IMG/VR virus record: IMGVR_UViG_3300035670_001353 | Coordinates: 1-22,005 of that record | Strand: one strand, 5' to 3' | Length of the DNA: 22,005 nucleotides | Source: a virus | Part shown: positions 20,773 to 22,005 of the stretch, one piece after another | How the letters are laid out: each line of letters begins with the position of its first letter | How positions within the stretch are numbered: the first letter of the stretch is position 1 | The notes under the pieces: model-generated | Databases searched by the model: none | Told to the model about the DNA's origin: nothing | What the model saw: the letters and a program-made list of their open reading frames with translations, nothing else | Program-made: the position numbers and the translations under genes

Positions 20773-22005
20773 CTTTAGCCTCTTCAACTAAAGTATCAAA
20801 GAATTTTGTCATCGATTTTGCCAATTCTTTTTGATCTGCATCATCAACTATGCGAGGTACAGTTGTTTCATTTTGTACAACAACTGGAATTGGTTCTCTC
20901 TGCGCTGGTTGTGCTTCTTGTTGTGGTGGCGAATTTTCTTCTTCATCACCACCTTCAGCATCCTCTTCTTCTATTTCTTTATCAAGTTCTTCAATGTCAT
21001 CTTCAGTCTGACGAAGAACATGCTTACGCACCCAAGTTTTTGAAAAGTATTTGCCAACATAATTGTCGATGTCGCCAAGAATGCCAAGACGTTCTCTTAG
21101 AATCTCAACTTCTTTGAGTTCAGTAAAGTGCATGTCATTGATGAAGTCGTAAGAGATTTCTTCTTGCATTGCTTTCCATTCTGCTTTGGTACATACACCT
21201 TTAAGAAGCAATTGTGTCTCTAATAACTTATCAAATAAGTGAGAGAATCGTAAACGAAGTCTGCCAATGAACTTAGAAAACTTCAGTTCATCTCTGGTAA
21301 TTTCTGATGCACGACCAAGCGAAAATCCATTGTCGCTTTGCAAACGAGAAATTGGGACATTGAGTGATTGATAAAGTTTCTTTTGAAAATAAAGAACATC
21401 TTCAATTTCGCCTAGATTTTGTCCTGAAGGCAATGTAGTAATTTCTGTACCACGACCACCCTCTCTTCTTGGCAACCAGAAGTCTTCAAGCATTGTTTGA
21501 AATCTACGATCATCACGAATCTCACCAGTGCTTGCATCATAGACAAGTTTGTTCTTATACTTCTGCATGACTTCACGAAGATACTGCTCCGCTTTCATCT
21601 TAGGCAGATTACCTACGTCAATGTAAAAGATTCTACGTTCTGGCGCACGACTGATACGATAGATGACTGTAGCATCTTCAAGCATACGCAACTGATTGAG
21701 TGGTTTAATTGCTTTGTGTAAATGAGAGACAATGATCTTACCATCTTTATCTGTAATGCCAGAGTGAACGTAGCAAATTGAATCTGACGAAATCTTTACG
21801 CCTTGATTTCCGTCATTGTTAAAACCTTTTGCTGAGTAAATGAAGTACTCATGAGGATCTTTTTTTGCAAGTTGAACAGGACCAATTGTGGCTCTTGCAT
21901 CTTTCTTTGCTTCTTTGACTTTACGAATTTTTCTTGGATCAATGTAACGAACATCCTTAAGTCCTTGCTTTGGATTCTTTTCGTCAATCATCATGTGATA
22001 GTAGA
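20753..22005 (-). CDS. 20: gp20 portal protein (5' end outside window)
   Basis: The frame remains open through 22005 (preceding residues read YYH), so the N-terminus is missing. About 417 residues are visible. 'IDEKNPKQGLKDVRYIDPRKI', read as NPK-x-GLKD and RYIDPRKI, 'EDATVIYRISRAPERRIFYID', 'YLREVMQKYKNKLVYD', 'EDFWLPRREGGRGTEITTLP' and 'LNVPISRLQ' are hallmarks of T4-type portal proteins. The portal forms the dodecameric ring at the packaging vertex and nucleates prohead assembly. The C-terminus is an acidic, Pro/Gln-rich tail longer than I would expect, ending in a short helix. The next gene starts inside it. Confidence 0.95.
   Translation of the reverse strand, partial: YYHMMIDEKNPKQGLKDVRYIDPRKIRKVKEAKKDARATIGPVQLAKKDPHEYFIYSAKGFNNDGNQGVKISSDSICYVHSGITDKDGKIIVSHLHKAIKPLNQLRMLEDATVIYRISRAPERRIFYIDVGNLPKMKAEQYLREVMQKYKNKLVYDASTGEIRDDRRFQTMLEDFWLPRREGGRGTEITTLPSGQNLGEIEDVLYFQKKLYQSLNVPISRLQSDNGFSLGRASEITRDELKFSKFIGRLRLRFSHLFDKLLETQLLLKGVCTKAEWKAMQEEISYDFINDMHFTELKEVEILRERLGILGDIDNYVGKYFSKTWVRKHVLRQTEDDIEELDKEIEEEDAEGGDEEENSPPQQEAQPAQREPIPVVVQNETTVPRIVDDADQKELAKSMTKFFDTLVEEAKGDDKEA

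Overview
The window is a compact block of a T4-like myovirus (Caudoviricetes, Straboviridae or marine T4-like relatives). Every convincing gene lies on the minus strand, so transcription runs from high to low coordinates. Genes overlap or nearly abut, and no gene-free stretch exceeds about 115 bases. I see no tRNA, CRISPR array, insertion sequence or integrase. The host cannot be named; the moderate-to-low GC and the gene order 23-3-uvsY-uvsW-55-47-46 recall phages of aquatic proteobacteria and cyanobacteria.

Layout in transcription order. (1) 22005-13406 is the head block: portal gp20 (cut by the window edge), a collagen-like protein, two small structural proteins, gp67-like core protein, a long internal-protein-like gene with a T4-style capsid-targeting N-terminus, an 80-residue protein, protease gp21, scaffold gp22 and major capsid gp23. 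Exact TATAAATA late promoters precede five genes, and the window itself encodes the late sigma factor gp55. (2) 13380-12801 holds a terminator and then tail completion protein gp3. (3) 12746-6896 is the recombination and late-transcription block: uvsY, uvsW, a 128-residue protein, gp55, a 60-residue protein, gp47 and gp46. (4) 6899-5108 holds peptide deformylase, a small Cys-rich protein, a 2-oxoglutarate/Fe(II) oxygenase apparently inserted beside a duplicated start of the dCMP deaminase gene, and dCMP deaminase. (5) 5127-2388 is the most interesting part: an asparagine-synthetase-like ATP pyrophosphatase, a DNA cytosine-C5 methyltransferase and a CmoA-like carboxy-SAM synthase, closed by a strong terminator. 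(6) 2329-1 begins at a fresh promoter and holds two small genes and a large partial CobT-like protein with HETAH and von Willebrand A motifs.

Main hypothesis: genes 3062-4303 and 2388-3065 form a DNA carboxymethylation pair. CmoA makes carboxy-S-adenosylmethionine (Cx-SAM). The methyltransferase has arginine (Arg386) where the family has the nearly invariant motif X asparagine (GN-S/A-V is replaced by GRMV). A basic residue there is what would be expected to hold the extra carboxylate of Cx-SAM. The two reading frames overlap by four bases. The adjacent asparagine-synthetase-like protein could then activate and amidate the new carboxylate, giving a carbamoylmethyl- or other amide-bearing cytosine. 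This is inference from sequence; the motifs and gene order are directly visible.

Family assignments rest on motifs and remembered reference sequences; no database search was run.
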